From NCBI GenBank assembly GCA_012523635.1, contig JAAYTX010000083.1, positions 1-53,303 of the forward strand: 53,303 nt of DNA. The letters run 5' to 3'. Under the pieces are notes generated by a model. It saw nothing but the letters and a program-made list of their open reading frames with translations, was not told where the DNA came from and made no database searches. The position numbers and the translations under genes are program-made. The DNA comes from Elusimicrobiota bacterium. Its GTDB lineage: Bacteria > Elusimicrobiota > Elusimicrobia > Elusimicrobiales > Elusimicrobiaceae. This document shows positions 43,668 through 51,561 of this stretch, one piece after another (positions within the stretch are counted from its first letter, which is position 1; the number at the start of each line of letters is the position of its first letter).

Positions 43668-45001
43668 GCTTTGCCCCGTCTGAAAAGGCCGTCATTAATT
43701 ATAGCCCCGCGGATATGCCGCGCGCAAGCGCGCATTGAGGCTTCAATACTGCGGGAAGCCAGCCCCAATTGCAGGGCGGCGCGATAGCAGGAAAGGGCAA
43801 AAGCCCAGCGGCGCTGCCTTTTAGCCGTTTCACCGGCGTAATAATAGGCGTGCGGACGCAGCGGCTCCGCACCGAGCAATATGGAGAAAACCATGGCGGC
43901 TTCAGCCAGCCTGCCGGACTCTAGGCAAGCCTGCCCCAGCACCTGCAGCGCGTCGGCCCTGATGCCTTTAAAACGCCCGCGCGCGGAGAGAACAGCCGCC
44001 TTGCGCAGAAAATTGATTGCCGCGTTCAATTGATGGCGCCGGAAAGCGACATGTCCCAGCCCCGACAACGCCTGCGGATTCTCGGGGTCAGCCGCCAGCA
44101 CTTTTGCGAACTCCATTTCAGCCTTTTTAAGCCGCCCGGTTTGCAGGTAGAGCATGCCGTAGGAATTATCTGGGCCGCGGTATGCCGATACCAGCCCGGC
44201 CGCTTTCCAGTACGAGTCTTTCCCGCCTTTCTCAAGGAAAGCGCCGAAATGCCGCGACGCGGACAGGCTGCGCCTGTATCTCTCCCCGAAACGGCGCGGG
44301 GACATAAGAAAAGCCAATTCGTCGGCCAGATGGCGAAAACGCATGGGGGTGAAGCCGCCGTTGGTGGAATAGGCGATTGTAACCATCGCCGGAGCGCGCA
44401 CGGACTTTTTAAGAGAGACAAATAATTTTTCCGGAGGGCAGGACACCGCCCTGCGTCCGATAACTGAAGTATTTTCGGCGTTGCGCAGGCTGTCGGCAGT
44501 CATGAAATCTGCGTCTATATCAAGCAGCGCCCCGCCTAGGCGGGGCAGGGTATCCAGAGTGCAGACCCGAAATTCTCTGCCGCGGAAGCGGCAACACGCA
44601 CCTTCACCGGAAAAAACCGGGCGGACGCCGGAGCCCAGCGAAGAAAGCAAAATCTTTTCAAGCAGGGGCCTGTCGCGCCGCAGCTCTTCGCCGGTGCCGG
44701 GCACCACCCAGTAAACGCCGCTTACGATGCCCTCTTCCAGGGCGGGATATATATAGTTGCCGATATCCGTCTGCCGCGAAAAATCGGCGGAGTAACGCAG
44801 GAAAGCCAGCGACGCTTCCAGCCCGCGCTTCAATTCCTCAACGCTGCGCGCGGATGACACCGCGGTGAACGGACGCTCCGCGGAAGGCACACGGAAATCA
44901 ATATGCGCGTCAACATGTACAAGAGGCAGCCCGCGCAGGCCGCGCTTGCGCCATAGCTTCAGGGCCTGATCGTGATCCTCTATAAGTTTTATTTCCATCA
45001 T
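43664..45001 (-). CDS. UPF0489-family (peptide arginase-like) protein fused to TPRs
   Basis: A 445-residue fusion. Residues 1 to about 250 match the UPF0489 pattern: I-E-D-H-D-x-A-L near the start, VHVDAHIDF (H29, D31, H33, D35), NYIYPALEEGIVSGVYWVVP and LLDIDADFM (D161, D163, D165). These are the two metal-binding motifs of the arginase fold. UPF0489 members such as OspR have been shown to convert Arg to ornithine in RiPP precursors. Residues about 265-430 are TPRs, which could bind the peptide or another enzyme. The Arg-rich, Lys-free core of the neighbouring precursor fits this activity. Both neighbours overlap it by 4 bp. The chemistry here is inferred. Confidence 0.8.
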   Translation of the reverse strand: MMEIKLIEDHDQALKLWRKRGLRGLPLVHVDAHIDFRVPSAERPFTAVSSARSVEELKRGLEASLAFLRYSADFSRQTDIGNYIYPALEEGIVSGVYWVVPGTGEELRRDRPLLEKILLSSLGSGVRPVFSGEGACCRFRGREFRVCTLDTLPRLGGALLDIDADFMTADSLRNAENTSVIGRRAVSCPPEKLFVSLKKSVRAPAMVTIAYSTNGGFTPMRFRHLADELAFLMSPRRFGERYRRSLSASRHFGAFLEKGGKDSYWKAAGLVSAYRGPDNSYGMLYLQTGRLKKAEMEFAKVLAADPENPQALSGLGHVAFRRHQLNAAINFLRKAAVLSARGRFKGIRADALQVLGQACLESGRLAEAAMVFSILLGAEPLRPHAYYYAGETAKRQRRWAFALSCYRAALQLGLASRSIEASMRACARHIRGAIINDGLFRRGKA

Positions 45002-45399
45002 CTTCCCAAAAGCCGTGCGGCAAACCGGCGCAAGCCCATAAGCGCCGGGAAAAGGTAAATGGCCAGCCGCGAAATAACGCGCTGCGGAAATGTCTCAAGC
45101 GAAACTGCCCCGCCAGACTTTATCACGGACGACACCTTGCCCAGGCAGGCTTGAAAAGGCACGCGGTCCGGCTGGGAAAAAGAGGCGTCGCCCCGCAGGA
45201 GGAGACAAAGGCTGCCTCCGGTGCTGTCCAGCCCTATTACGCGGTGGCATACTTTCCGCCCGTCAATTTCGGCAAGCACTATGTCGCCGACTCGCAGCTC
45301 GCCTGCGGAAACCCGGCGCAACACCAGCCTGTCCCCGCGGCGGAGCATGGGCTCCATGCTGTAGCCGTCTGCCTCGAACAGTGAAAGATTATCTTGCAT
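44998..45399 (-). CDS. S26-type (SipW-like) peptidase, candidate leader protease
   Basis: A 133-residue serine peptidase. The nucleophile is Ser14 in DGYSMEPMLRRGD. A His (H52) in KVCHRVIG takes the place of the usual bacterial Lys, as in SipW/ER-type signal peptidases, and D71 lies in LLRGDASF. There is no clear N-terminal TM helix, while a hydrophobic stretch is present at about 110-122. The ABC exporter has no peptidase domain, so this protein is the best leader-cleaving candidate. It heads the operon, 33 bp after the kinase gene, with a 4-bp overlap to the next gene. Confidence 0.82.
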   Translation of the reverse strand: MQDNLSLFEADGYSMEPMLRRGDRLVLRRVSAGELRVGDIVLAEIDGRKVCHRVIGLDSTGGSLCLLLRGDASFSQPDRVPFQACLGKVSSVIKSGGAVSLETFPQRVISRLAIYLFPALMGLRRFAARLLGR

Positions 45400-45432
45400 A
45401 AGGCGCGGAAAGCCGGAGCGCGCCGCGTCGCG

Positions 45433-47460
45433 TCAGGAATCGGATATCGAGTTGAGCACTTTCCAGAAATGGGAGGCCGTGCGCATGCGCTGGTCAGGGT
45501 CGGTTTTAAGCGCCATGTCCATAAGCTGGTCCACTTCCTTTGGAAGGGTTCTCACCACTTCGGACGGGGGGATTATCCTGCCGCTGCCGGGGACATAACC
45601 CTGTATTTCCCACGGCACATGGCCGACCAGCGTCTCGTAAAGGCAGATGCCCAGAGAGTAAATGTCGGATTCCTTGCGTATTATGCCCCGGTTCTGCTCG
45701 GGGGCCATATACGCGGGCGTGCCGGCCACCAGCTTGCTCTGGCGCGGACCTTCAACACGGCGGGCCACGCCGAAATCCATGACCTTCACCACATTGGCTT
45801 CGGTTATCATTATATTCGAGGGCTTCAGGTCGCGGTGTATGATGTTGTGCGCATGGGCGTATTCCAGCGCCTTGCAGATGTTCTCGAAAATCGGCTTGGC
45901 TTCGTTGAGATTCAGCGCCCCGTCCACGTTGATGCGCTGCTCCAGCGTCTGCCCGTGCACATGCTCGAACACCAGGTACAGGTCGTTTTTTATTTCCAGC
46001 ACGGTATAGATTTCCACTATGTTCGGGTGGTGCAGCGAGGCCACGGTGCGGGCCTCCTGCAAAAGTTCGTCGCGCCTGTCATCGCGCACCAGTTCGGCGC
46101 GCAGCTTTTTCACGGCCACCTTGCGCTTGAGTATGCGGTCTGTGGCCTCGTACACCACGCCCATGCCGCCTTCGCCCAGCTGCTTCTCTATCTGGAAGTG
46201 GGCCAGCATGTCAGGCTGGCTTTTCTTGTCCTGCTTGCGCTTCTCCTCTATTATCTGCAGCACTTTCTTGAGAATCAGGAAGCCTATTATGCCGCCTATG
46301 GCCATCATAAGCAGGCGTATCACCAGCTTCCACTGGCTTTTGGAAAGCTTCAGCGGGCCGGCCCCGGCCTGTTTTTCTTCGCCGGAGAGGCCGCCGTTTT
46401 TCACAAGCTGTTCGTATTTTTCGCGGGCGCGGGCCTCTTTGGAAGAGTAGCGTCCCGGGTCGAGGCTGACGGCTACAGCCATATCATCGAACATTTCCTT
46501 ATATTTGCCCATCTGTTCGAGAATGACTGCGCGGTTGTAATAAGCCGAGGCGGCCTTGGGCTCCAATGCTATGGTGCGCGAAATGTCGTCATAAGCGGCG
46601 GCATAGTTGCCCATATCCTTGAGCACCCAGGCCCGTATGCTGTAGACAGCAGCGTCGTTGGGGTTAAGCGAAAGGGAGGCGGTGGTGTCGCGCAGAGCGT
46701 TCTCATGCTCGCCGGAATAGCCGTAGGCGGCGGCCCTTATGCGGTAGGCCTCTATCAGCTTTGGATTGTGCTGAAGGGCGCGCGACGCCGAGGCTATGGC
46801 GCCCTTATAGTCCTTGGAATCCATCTGGGCGCGCGCCCATTCAAGCTCGGCGTTGCCGGTGCGGGAATCGTCAAAAGACTGGGAAAGCGCCATTGTGCCG
46901 CCGCTGGAAGAAGGCTGGGGCGAGGTGGCCGGTTCCTGCTCCTGCTGCACGCGCGGCTGCTGCGCGGCGGTGTCCGGCTGCGAAACGGCCGGAGAAGGCT
47001 TGCCCGACATCGGGTCGTTGTAGCCAGCCGTCCTGATAGGAGACCGGAACGTCATCTCCCCCATGTAAATATCCTCGCGCAGGAGCTGGGATTCGCACGC
47101 CTCCTCCATTCGCAGAAGCGCCTGCTGTTCATCTGAGGAAAGCACAAGGCCCTGGTCCGGCTTGGCTACGCCTTTTTTGTTTTCGGGTGACCAGAAAAGC
47201 TCGGGATGGCGGAACACGTAACGGCGTATGCTGGCCCACTGAGACAGGCGCAGCTTGTCCATCGAAAGCAGCTCCCAGCGGAACATAAGCGGCGTTGTGG
47301 CCCGGTACTTTCCGGCCATCATATCCTTGCTAAGCTGCGCCGCCGTTATCTCTGCCGCGGAGTCCGCCGCGCCGGCCGCGAAAGCACAGACAGGACCGCA
47401 CAACGCCAGAAAAACCAGCGCCGCGAAGGTTGCCAAAGCATGCCGTACGATGCGTCTCAT
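45433..47460 (-). CDS. Ser/Thr protein kinase with periplasmic TPRs
   Basis: A 675-residue protein. A signal peptide (about 7-28) is followed by a helical segment, a Gln/Pro/Ser linker (150-190) and TPRs (about 205-340). A TM helix (378-402) comes next and then a kinase domain (421-675): LGEGGMGVVYEA, AVKKL, IIHRDLKPSN, MDFGVARR and PAYMAPEQ. All catalytic residues are present. With a signal peptide and one TM helix, the TPRs should face the periplasm and the kinase the cytoplasm, so this is an N-sensor, C-kinase protein. This order differs from the common PknB layout. Targets are unknown. Confidence 0.9.
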   Translation of the reverse strand: MRRIVRHALATFAALVFLALCGPVCAFAAGAADSAAEITAAQLSKDMMAGKYRATTPLMFRWELLSMDKLRLSQWASIRRYVFRHPELFWSPENKKGVAKPDQGLVLSSDEQQALLRMEEACESQLLREDIYMGEMTFRSPIRTAGYNDPMSGKPSPAVSQPDTAAQQPRVQQEQEPATSPQPSSSGGTMALSQSFDDSRTGNAELEWARAQMDSKDYKGAIASASRALQHNPKLIEAYRIRAAAYGYSGEHENALRDTTASLSLNPNDAAVYSIRAWVLKDMGNYAAAYDDISRTIALEPKAASAYYNRAVILEQMGKYKEMFDDMAVAVSLDPGRYSSKEARAREKYEQLVKNGGLSGEEKQAGAGPLKLSKSQWKLVIRLLMMAIGGIIGFLILKKVLQIIEEKRKQDKKSQPDMLAHFQIEKQLGEGGMGVVYEATDRILKRKVAVKKLRAELVRDDRRDELLQEARTVASLHHPNIVEIYTVLEIKNDLYLVFEHVHGQTLEQRINVDGALNLNEAKPIFENICKALEYAHAHNIIHRDLKPSNIMITEANVVKVMDFGVARRVEGPRQSKLVAGTPAYMAPEQNRGIIRKESDIYSLGICLYETLVGHVPWEIQGYVPGSGRIIPPSEVVRTLPKEVDQLMDMALKTDPDQRMRTASHFWKVLNSISDS

Positions 47461-47495
47461 ATCAAAATCCGAACAATTACTTTAGAAAACAAATC

Positions 47496-48737
47496 CTATA
47501 AAGTCCATATCAGCCGGGCCGTCATGGCCGCAGTGACGGACGACGAGCCGGAGAATGCGCCGCCGCCGGGGCTGTTCCTGTAAAACATCAGCGTAAGGCC
47601 GGACAGCGTGCCGCCCGGCTTCCCCTGCAATTCGGCTCCGGCGGCCAGTTCCAGCGCGGAAGCCGACTCCGTATAACCGTTTGACGTGCCGCTGCTGCCG
47701 TTGGGCGTGACGGTATAGTTAAGCTTTGTCTTGGCCGTCCCGGCCCCGCCAAGCAGGTAAAGCTCGCCCGCGCCGAACTGCGCCGCGCGGTAAGCCGCCA
47801 GAGCCATCAGGGAAAGACACTCGCCGGACACTTTTATGCTGGATACGGAGGTGCCGTAATCCTTTGAGGAAAGCGACAGCAGCGCCAGGTCCGCGCCCAG
47901 CTGCCATTTCCCGTCGCCAAGCACGCGCATCAGACGCCCACCCAGCAGCACCCCGGCGTTGTTTATAGAAATCGTTTCATTGTTGGTGTACACGGTGGTC
48001 AGCTTCAGCCCCGGTTTCCAGACGCCTATCTGCGCCGAAAGCCGCCACGGCTTTATGCGGGCCATGCCGGAATCTTCCGAAGAACGGGCGGCGGCCGAAG
48101 AAACGGTTTTGCGCTTGGGCGAGCTCTCTATCTGCGGCGGCGGTTCATCCGCCCTTATAAAACCGGATTTTGCAGCCGCCGGCGGCTGGACCGGTTGCGG
48201 CGGCACGGCGGCAGGAAGAACCGCCGGCGCGGCTGACTGCGGCGCTGCCGCCGCCGCGGAAACAGGAGCGAGCGCCTCCGGGGCCGCTGCGACCGGCGCG
48301 ACCGCCGCGGGGGCCGCGCTTGAAACCGCCGCGTCATAACCCTGAACAGGGGATGTGGAAACCTGGGTCTGCGCAGGCGCAGAAGCAAGCGCACTGACCG
48401 GGGAAGAAGACAGCTTCACCACCGATTCGCGTTCTATATCACGCACGCCCTGCCCTGTTTCAAGCGTTATATGAGAGAGACTGATATCCTTTACCACGCC
48501 GCTGAGAACAGAGCCGTCTTTCAGCAGCACGTAGTACAGGTCAGGCTGGACAGACTGCACCGAAGCGCGCGGCACCCGTATGGTGGAGCTGTCCTGCGCC
48601 ACCACATAATAATCCTGTCCGGCATCTATAACTGAACCCCGAATCTCGGAGCCGTCGGACAGGCGCAGGGTCTCGGCCAAGGCGGGCGCGGCGCTCAAAG
48701 TGCCCGCCAGCGCCGCCAATGCCAAGACGCGAATCAT
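47496..48737 (-). CDS. Exported protein with DG-repeat domain and C-terminal beta-barrel-like domain
   Basis: A 413-residue protein with a signal peptide (about 1-21, ends PALAE). Residues 22-105 hold two repeats of the L-x-D-G-S-x-x-x-G-x-V type (LRLSDGSEIRGSV and VLLKDGSVLSGVV), a beta-rich fold. A Pro/Ala-rich linker (110-215) follows. From about 245 the sequence shows alternating hydrophobic strands and ends M-T-A-R-L-I-W-T-L, with the aromatic end typical of outer-membrane barrels. I chose the ATG at 48737 because of the signal peptide and the GGGGAAGAG before it. It overlaps the small membrane gene by 4 bp. Function unknown. Confidence 0.78.
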   Translation of the reverse strand: MIRVLALAALAGTLSAAPALAETLRLSDGSEIRGSVIDAGQDYYVVAQDSSTIRVPRASVQSVQPDLYYVLLKDGSVLSGVVKDISLSHITLETGQGVRDIERESVVKLSSSPVSALASAPAQTQVSTSPVQGYDAAVSSAAPAAVAPVAAAPEALAPVSAAAAAPQSAAPAVLPAAVPPQPVQPPAAAKSGFIRADEPPPQIESSPKRKTVSSAAARSSEDSGMARIKPWRLSAQIGVWKPGLKLTTVYTNNETISINNAGVLLGGRLMRVLGDGKWQLGADLALLSLSSKDYGTSVSSIKVSGECLSLMALAAYRAAQFGAGELYLLGGAGTAKTKLNYTVTPNGSSGTSNGYTESASALELAAGAELQGKPGGTLSGLTLMFYRNSPGGGAFSGSSSVTAAMTARLIWTL

Positions 48738-49054
48738 TTCTCTTCCCCGCAGCACTGGCTCATCATCAGCAGGCGTTCGATGACAAGCGAAAACCCGGTG
48801 AACACAAACCATGCCACAGCACCGATAACCAACTGGGCCAGCGAATTCACTATGCCCCAGCCAAAGCCTTGATTCGGTATTTCCGGGTGCGAAAAATAAA
48901 TCACCCACTGCATCACCACCATGAACAGATAGTACACCACTGCAAGGCGCGCCACCCACTTGAACACCACCGTCAGCCTGGACAGGCATTTGCGGTTCGC
49001 CGCTTCGGCGTCCTGCTTGGACTCCCCACAGCAACAGGTATGATTCTCTTCCAT
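48734..49054 (-). CDS. Small membrane protein with terminal Cys clusters (106 aa)
   Basis: A 106-residue protein I do not recognise. The N terminus has T-C-C-C-G-E-S and the C terminus S-Q-C-C-G-E-E. Two hydrophobic stretches (about 30-53 and 72-95) look like TM helices, which would put both Cys clusters on the same side. The symmetrical C-C-G-E ends could bind a metal or an Fe-S cluster. It starts 14 bp after recN and overlaps the exported-protein gene by 4 bp. Confidence 0.7.
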   Translation of the reverse strand: MEENHTCCCGESKQDAEAANRKCLSRLTVVFKWVARLAVVYYLFMVVMQWVIYFSHPEIPNQGFGWGIVNSLAQLVIGAVAWFVFTGFSLVIERLLMMSQCCGEEK

Positions 49055-49068
49055 TTGTTCCTCCGGTC

Positions 49069-50721
49069 TTATTCGGCTGAAGCCTTCAAAAGTTCGCGCG
49101 CATGCGCCAGCCCGGCCTTGCTGAAGCCGGATTTCCCGCCCATCATGCGGGCCAGTTCCTGCACCCTGCTGTCCCCGTCCAGGCTGGTTATGGAGACGGA
49201 CGTGCCGCCCCCCGCCGCCTGCTTGCTTATGCTGAAATGAGCGGCCCCGTTAGCGGCCACCTGCGCCAGGTGGGTCACGCAGAAGATCTGGCGGTCGGCG
49301 GCGGCCTGGCGAAGCTTCTCGCCCACACACCCTCCCACCACGCCGCCCACGCCCGCGTCCACCTCGTCAAATACCAGCACCGGCGTTCCGTCCGCCTGCG
49401 CGAAAACCGTCTTGATGCCGAGCATGACCCGCGACATCTCGCCGCCGGATATTATGCCGCGCAGCGGCTTCAGCGGCGAGCCCGGGTTGCCGGAAAAGAG
49501 GAATTCTACATCGTCCGCCCCGTTTTCGCCCACGGCCCCTTCTTCGTACTCGACCGAAACCGAGAAGCGGACCTCCGGAAAGCCCAGCGGCTTTATCTGC
49601 GCCTGCACCTCGCGCGACATTTTGGCCGCGCATTTATGGCGCTTGTCATGCAGCGCGGCGCAGGCCGCCTGCAGTTTCTTCAAATTGGCCTGCTGCGCCT
49701 TTTCCAGCTCCTGCAAGTTCCCGTCAAAATTCTCAAGCCCGGAAAGCTGTCGCTCCAGTTCTTGGGCCCTGGCCAGCGCGGCCTCAACAGTGCCGCCGTA
49801 TTTTTTCTTTATGCCGTCCAGCTTATGCTGGCGCGAAAGCAGTTCGTCCAGCTTCTGCGGGTCAACGCCAAGGGAATCCTTGTATGAGGACAGTTCTCGC
49901 GCCGCTTCCTCAAGCTGCGTCAGCCCGGACGAGGCCGCCGCGGACAGGTCCGCCGCCCCTTCATCCAGTGAAGCCAGGTCCTGCAAAAGCCTGACGGCGC
50001 GTCCAGCCCCGGCGCAGGCGGCGTTTTCGGCGCCGTAAAGCAGTTCATACGCCTCTTCCGAGAGAGCGCGCAGTTTTTCCATGTTCTTGTAGCGGGGCAA
50101 AGCGGCGTCTATTTCGGCGTCTTCCCCGGGCCTTAATTCCGCGCCGCGCAGTTCCTGCAACTGGTAGCGATACAGCTCCAGCATTCGCTCCCTGTCCTGC
50201 GCAGACATCTTAAGGGCGTCTATGCGCGAGGAGATGTCGGCCTTCTCGCGCCACAATCCGGCTATGGTCCCGCGCTCCTTTTCATGGCCGCCGTAGGCGT
50301 CGAGCAGTTCAAGCTGGTTCTGTTTCTTAAGAAGAGACTGGTGTTCGTGCTGGCCGTGGAAATCCACCAGCCTGTCGCCAAGCGCGGCCAACGCCGACAC
50401 CGTGGCAGGCGAACCGTTTATCCAGGCCCGCGTCTTTCCGGCCGAGTCAAGCTCGCGCCTGAGCGCAAGACGGGCCTCGGGCAGGCCCAGCTTCCTGGCC
50501 TGCGCGGCAGGGAATTCGAAAACGGCCTCCACCTCGGCGCGGCGCTCGCCGGAGCGCAGCATCTCGGCATAGGAACGTTCGCCCAACGCGAAACCCAGCG
50601 CCTCAATCAGCACCGATTTGCCGGCCCCGGTCTCGCCGGTAAACACGTTCAGTCCGCGCGACGGGCGCAGCGAAAGCGACTGCACTATGGCGAAATTCTT
50701 TATGGAAAGGGAAGCCAGCAT
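49069..50721 (-). CDS. recN: DNA repair ATPase RecN
   Basis: A 550-residue SMC-like protein in double-strand break repair. Walker A is FTGETGAGKSVLIEALGFALG. A long coiled-coil region (about 150-370) is followed by the signature SGGEMSRVMLGIKTVF, Walker B VLVFDEVDAGVGG and the H-loop VTHLAQVAA. The length is normal. It starts 3 bp after the nadK stop. Confidence 0.97.
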   Translation of the reverse strand: MLASLSIKNFAIVQSLSLRPSRGLNVFTGETGAGKSVLIEALGFALGERSYAEMLRSGERRAEVEAVFEFPAAQARKLGLPEARLALRRELDSAGKTRAWINGSPATVSALAALGDRLVDFHGQHEHQSLLKKQNQLELLDAYGGHEKERGTIAGLWREKADISSRIDALKMSAQDRERMLELYRYQLQELRGAELRPGEDAEIDAALPRYKNMEKLRALSEEAYELLYGAENAACAGAGRAVRLLQDLASLDEGAADLSAAASSGLTQLEEAARELSSYKDSLGVDPQKLDELLSRQHKLDGIKKKYGGTVEAALARAQELERQLSGLENFDGNLQELEKAQQANLKKLQAACAALHDKRHKCAAKMSREVQAQIKPLGFPEVRFSVSVEYEEGAVGENGADDVEFLFSGNPGSPLKPLRGIISGGEMSRVMLGIKTVFAQADGTPVLVFDEVDAGVGGVVGGCVGEKLRQAAADRQIFCVTHLAQVAANGAAHFSISKQAAGGGTSVSITSLDGDSRVQELARMMGGKSGFSKAGLAHARELLKASAE

Positions 50722-50724
50722 CTC

Positions 50725-51561
50725 TCAGCGCTCCCCCCATTTCAGTTTGCGGCTAAGCACCTCGAAATAGTCGTAATCCTCGGGCACAAGCAGTTGCAGC
50801 TTCTTCTCGGAACGGCAGATGCAGATGGTCTCCCCGGGGGAAAGCCTGTGGTGTTCCTGCCCGTCGAGGCTGACCAGGGCGTGCGTGGGCATTCCCGCGC
50901 GGCGGGCCGTCAGCATTCTCTTGGAATCCGCCGGAAGCACCAGCGGCCTCTGGGAAAGCGAGTGCGGACAGATGGGAGAAAGCACCAGCGCATCCACGTC
51001 GGGATGCACTATCGGGCCGGAAGCCGCCAGCGAATAGGCCGTGGAGCCAGAAGGCGTAGAGGCTATAATGCCGTCGCACACGAAATGGCGCACGAAGCCG
51101 CCGCCGAACTGCGCCTGCAGGGTTATGGCGCGCGGTTCCGCGCTGCGCACCACGCAGTCGTTGAACGCCAGCGCCTGCCGCAGGCGGAATTTCTTGCCGT
51201 TCGACGCGCCGACCTGCAAAAGCGTCCGTTCGTGAATTTTAAAGGCTCCGCGCAGTATGCGCCGCAGCACCTTGCCCAGGCCGCGCATCTCCACCGCGCT
51301 GAGAAAGCCCAGCGTGCCGGAGTTGACGCCGAGAAGGGGCACGGAACGCCCGGCCAGTTCCCGGGCGGCGTGTATGACAGTGCCGTCTCCGCCGACCGTC
51401 ACCACCAGGTCGGCCCCTGAATGCCAGCGTCCGCGCGCGCAAGAAGGAACAAGAACTGAAGAAACCCCCAGCTCGCGCAGCAGATTCTTTACGGACTTCG
51501 CCGCCCGGACTGAAACTTCCTTGTGTTCGTTGTGAAATATTACTACGCGTTTAAATATCAT
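50725..51561 (-). CDS. nadK: NAD kinase
   Basis: A 278-residue enzyme that makes NADP. The active-site motif is VVTVGGDGTVIHAAREL, followed by LLGVNSGTLGFLS, and the substrate-binding F-N-D-C-V-V and T-P-S-G-S-T-A-Y-S motifs are present. It overlaps the comEC stop by 11 bp and ends 3 bp before recN. This order (comEC-nadK-recN) is a DNA-uptake and repair grouping. Confidence 0.96.
   Translation of the reverse strand: MIFKRVVIFHNEHKEVSVRAAKSVKNLLRELGVSSVLVPSCARGRWHSGADLVVTVGGDGTVIHAARELAGRSVPLLGVNSGTLGFLSAVEMRGLGKVLRRILRGAFKIHERTLLQVGASNGKKFRLRQALAFNDCVVRSAEPRAITLQAQFGGGFVRHFVCDGIIASTPSGSTAYSLAASGPIVHPDVDALVLSPICPHSLSQRPLVLPADSKRMLTARRAGMPTHALVSLDGQEHHRLSPGETICICRSEKKLQLLVPEDYDYFEVLSRKLKWGER

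Noticed and set aside
45394-47136. 580-codon plus-strand open frame antisense to the membrane kinase
   Set aside because: Composition artefact opposite a clear kinase gene.
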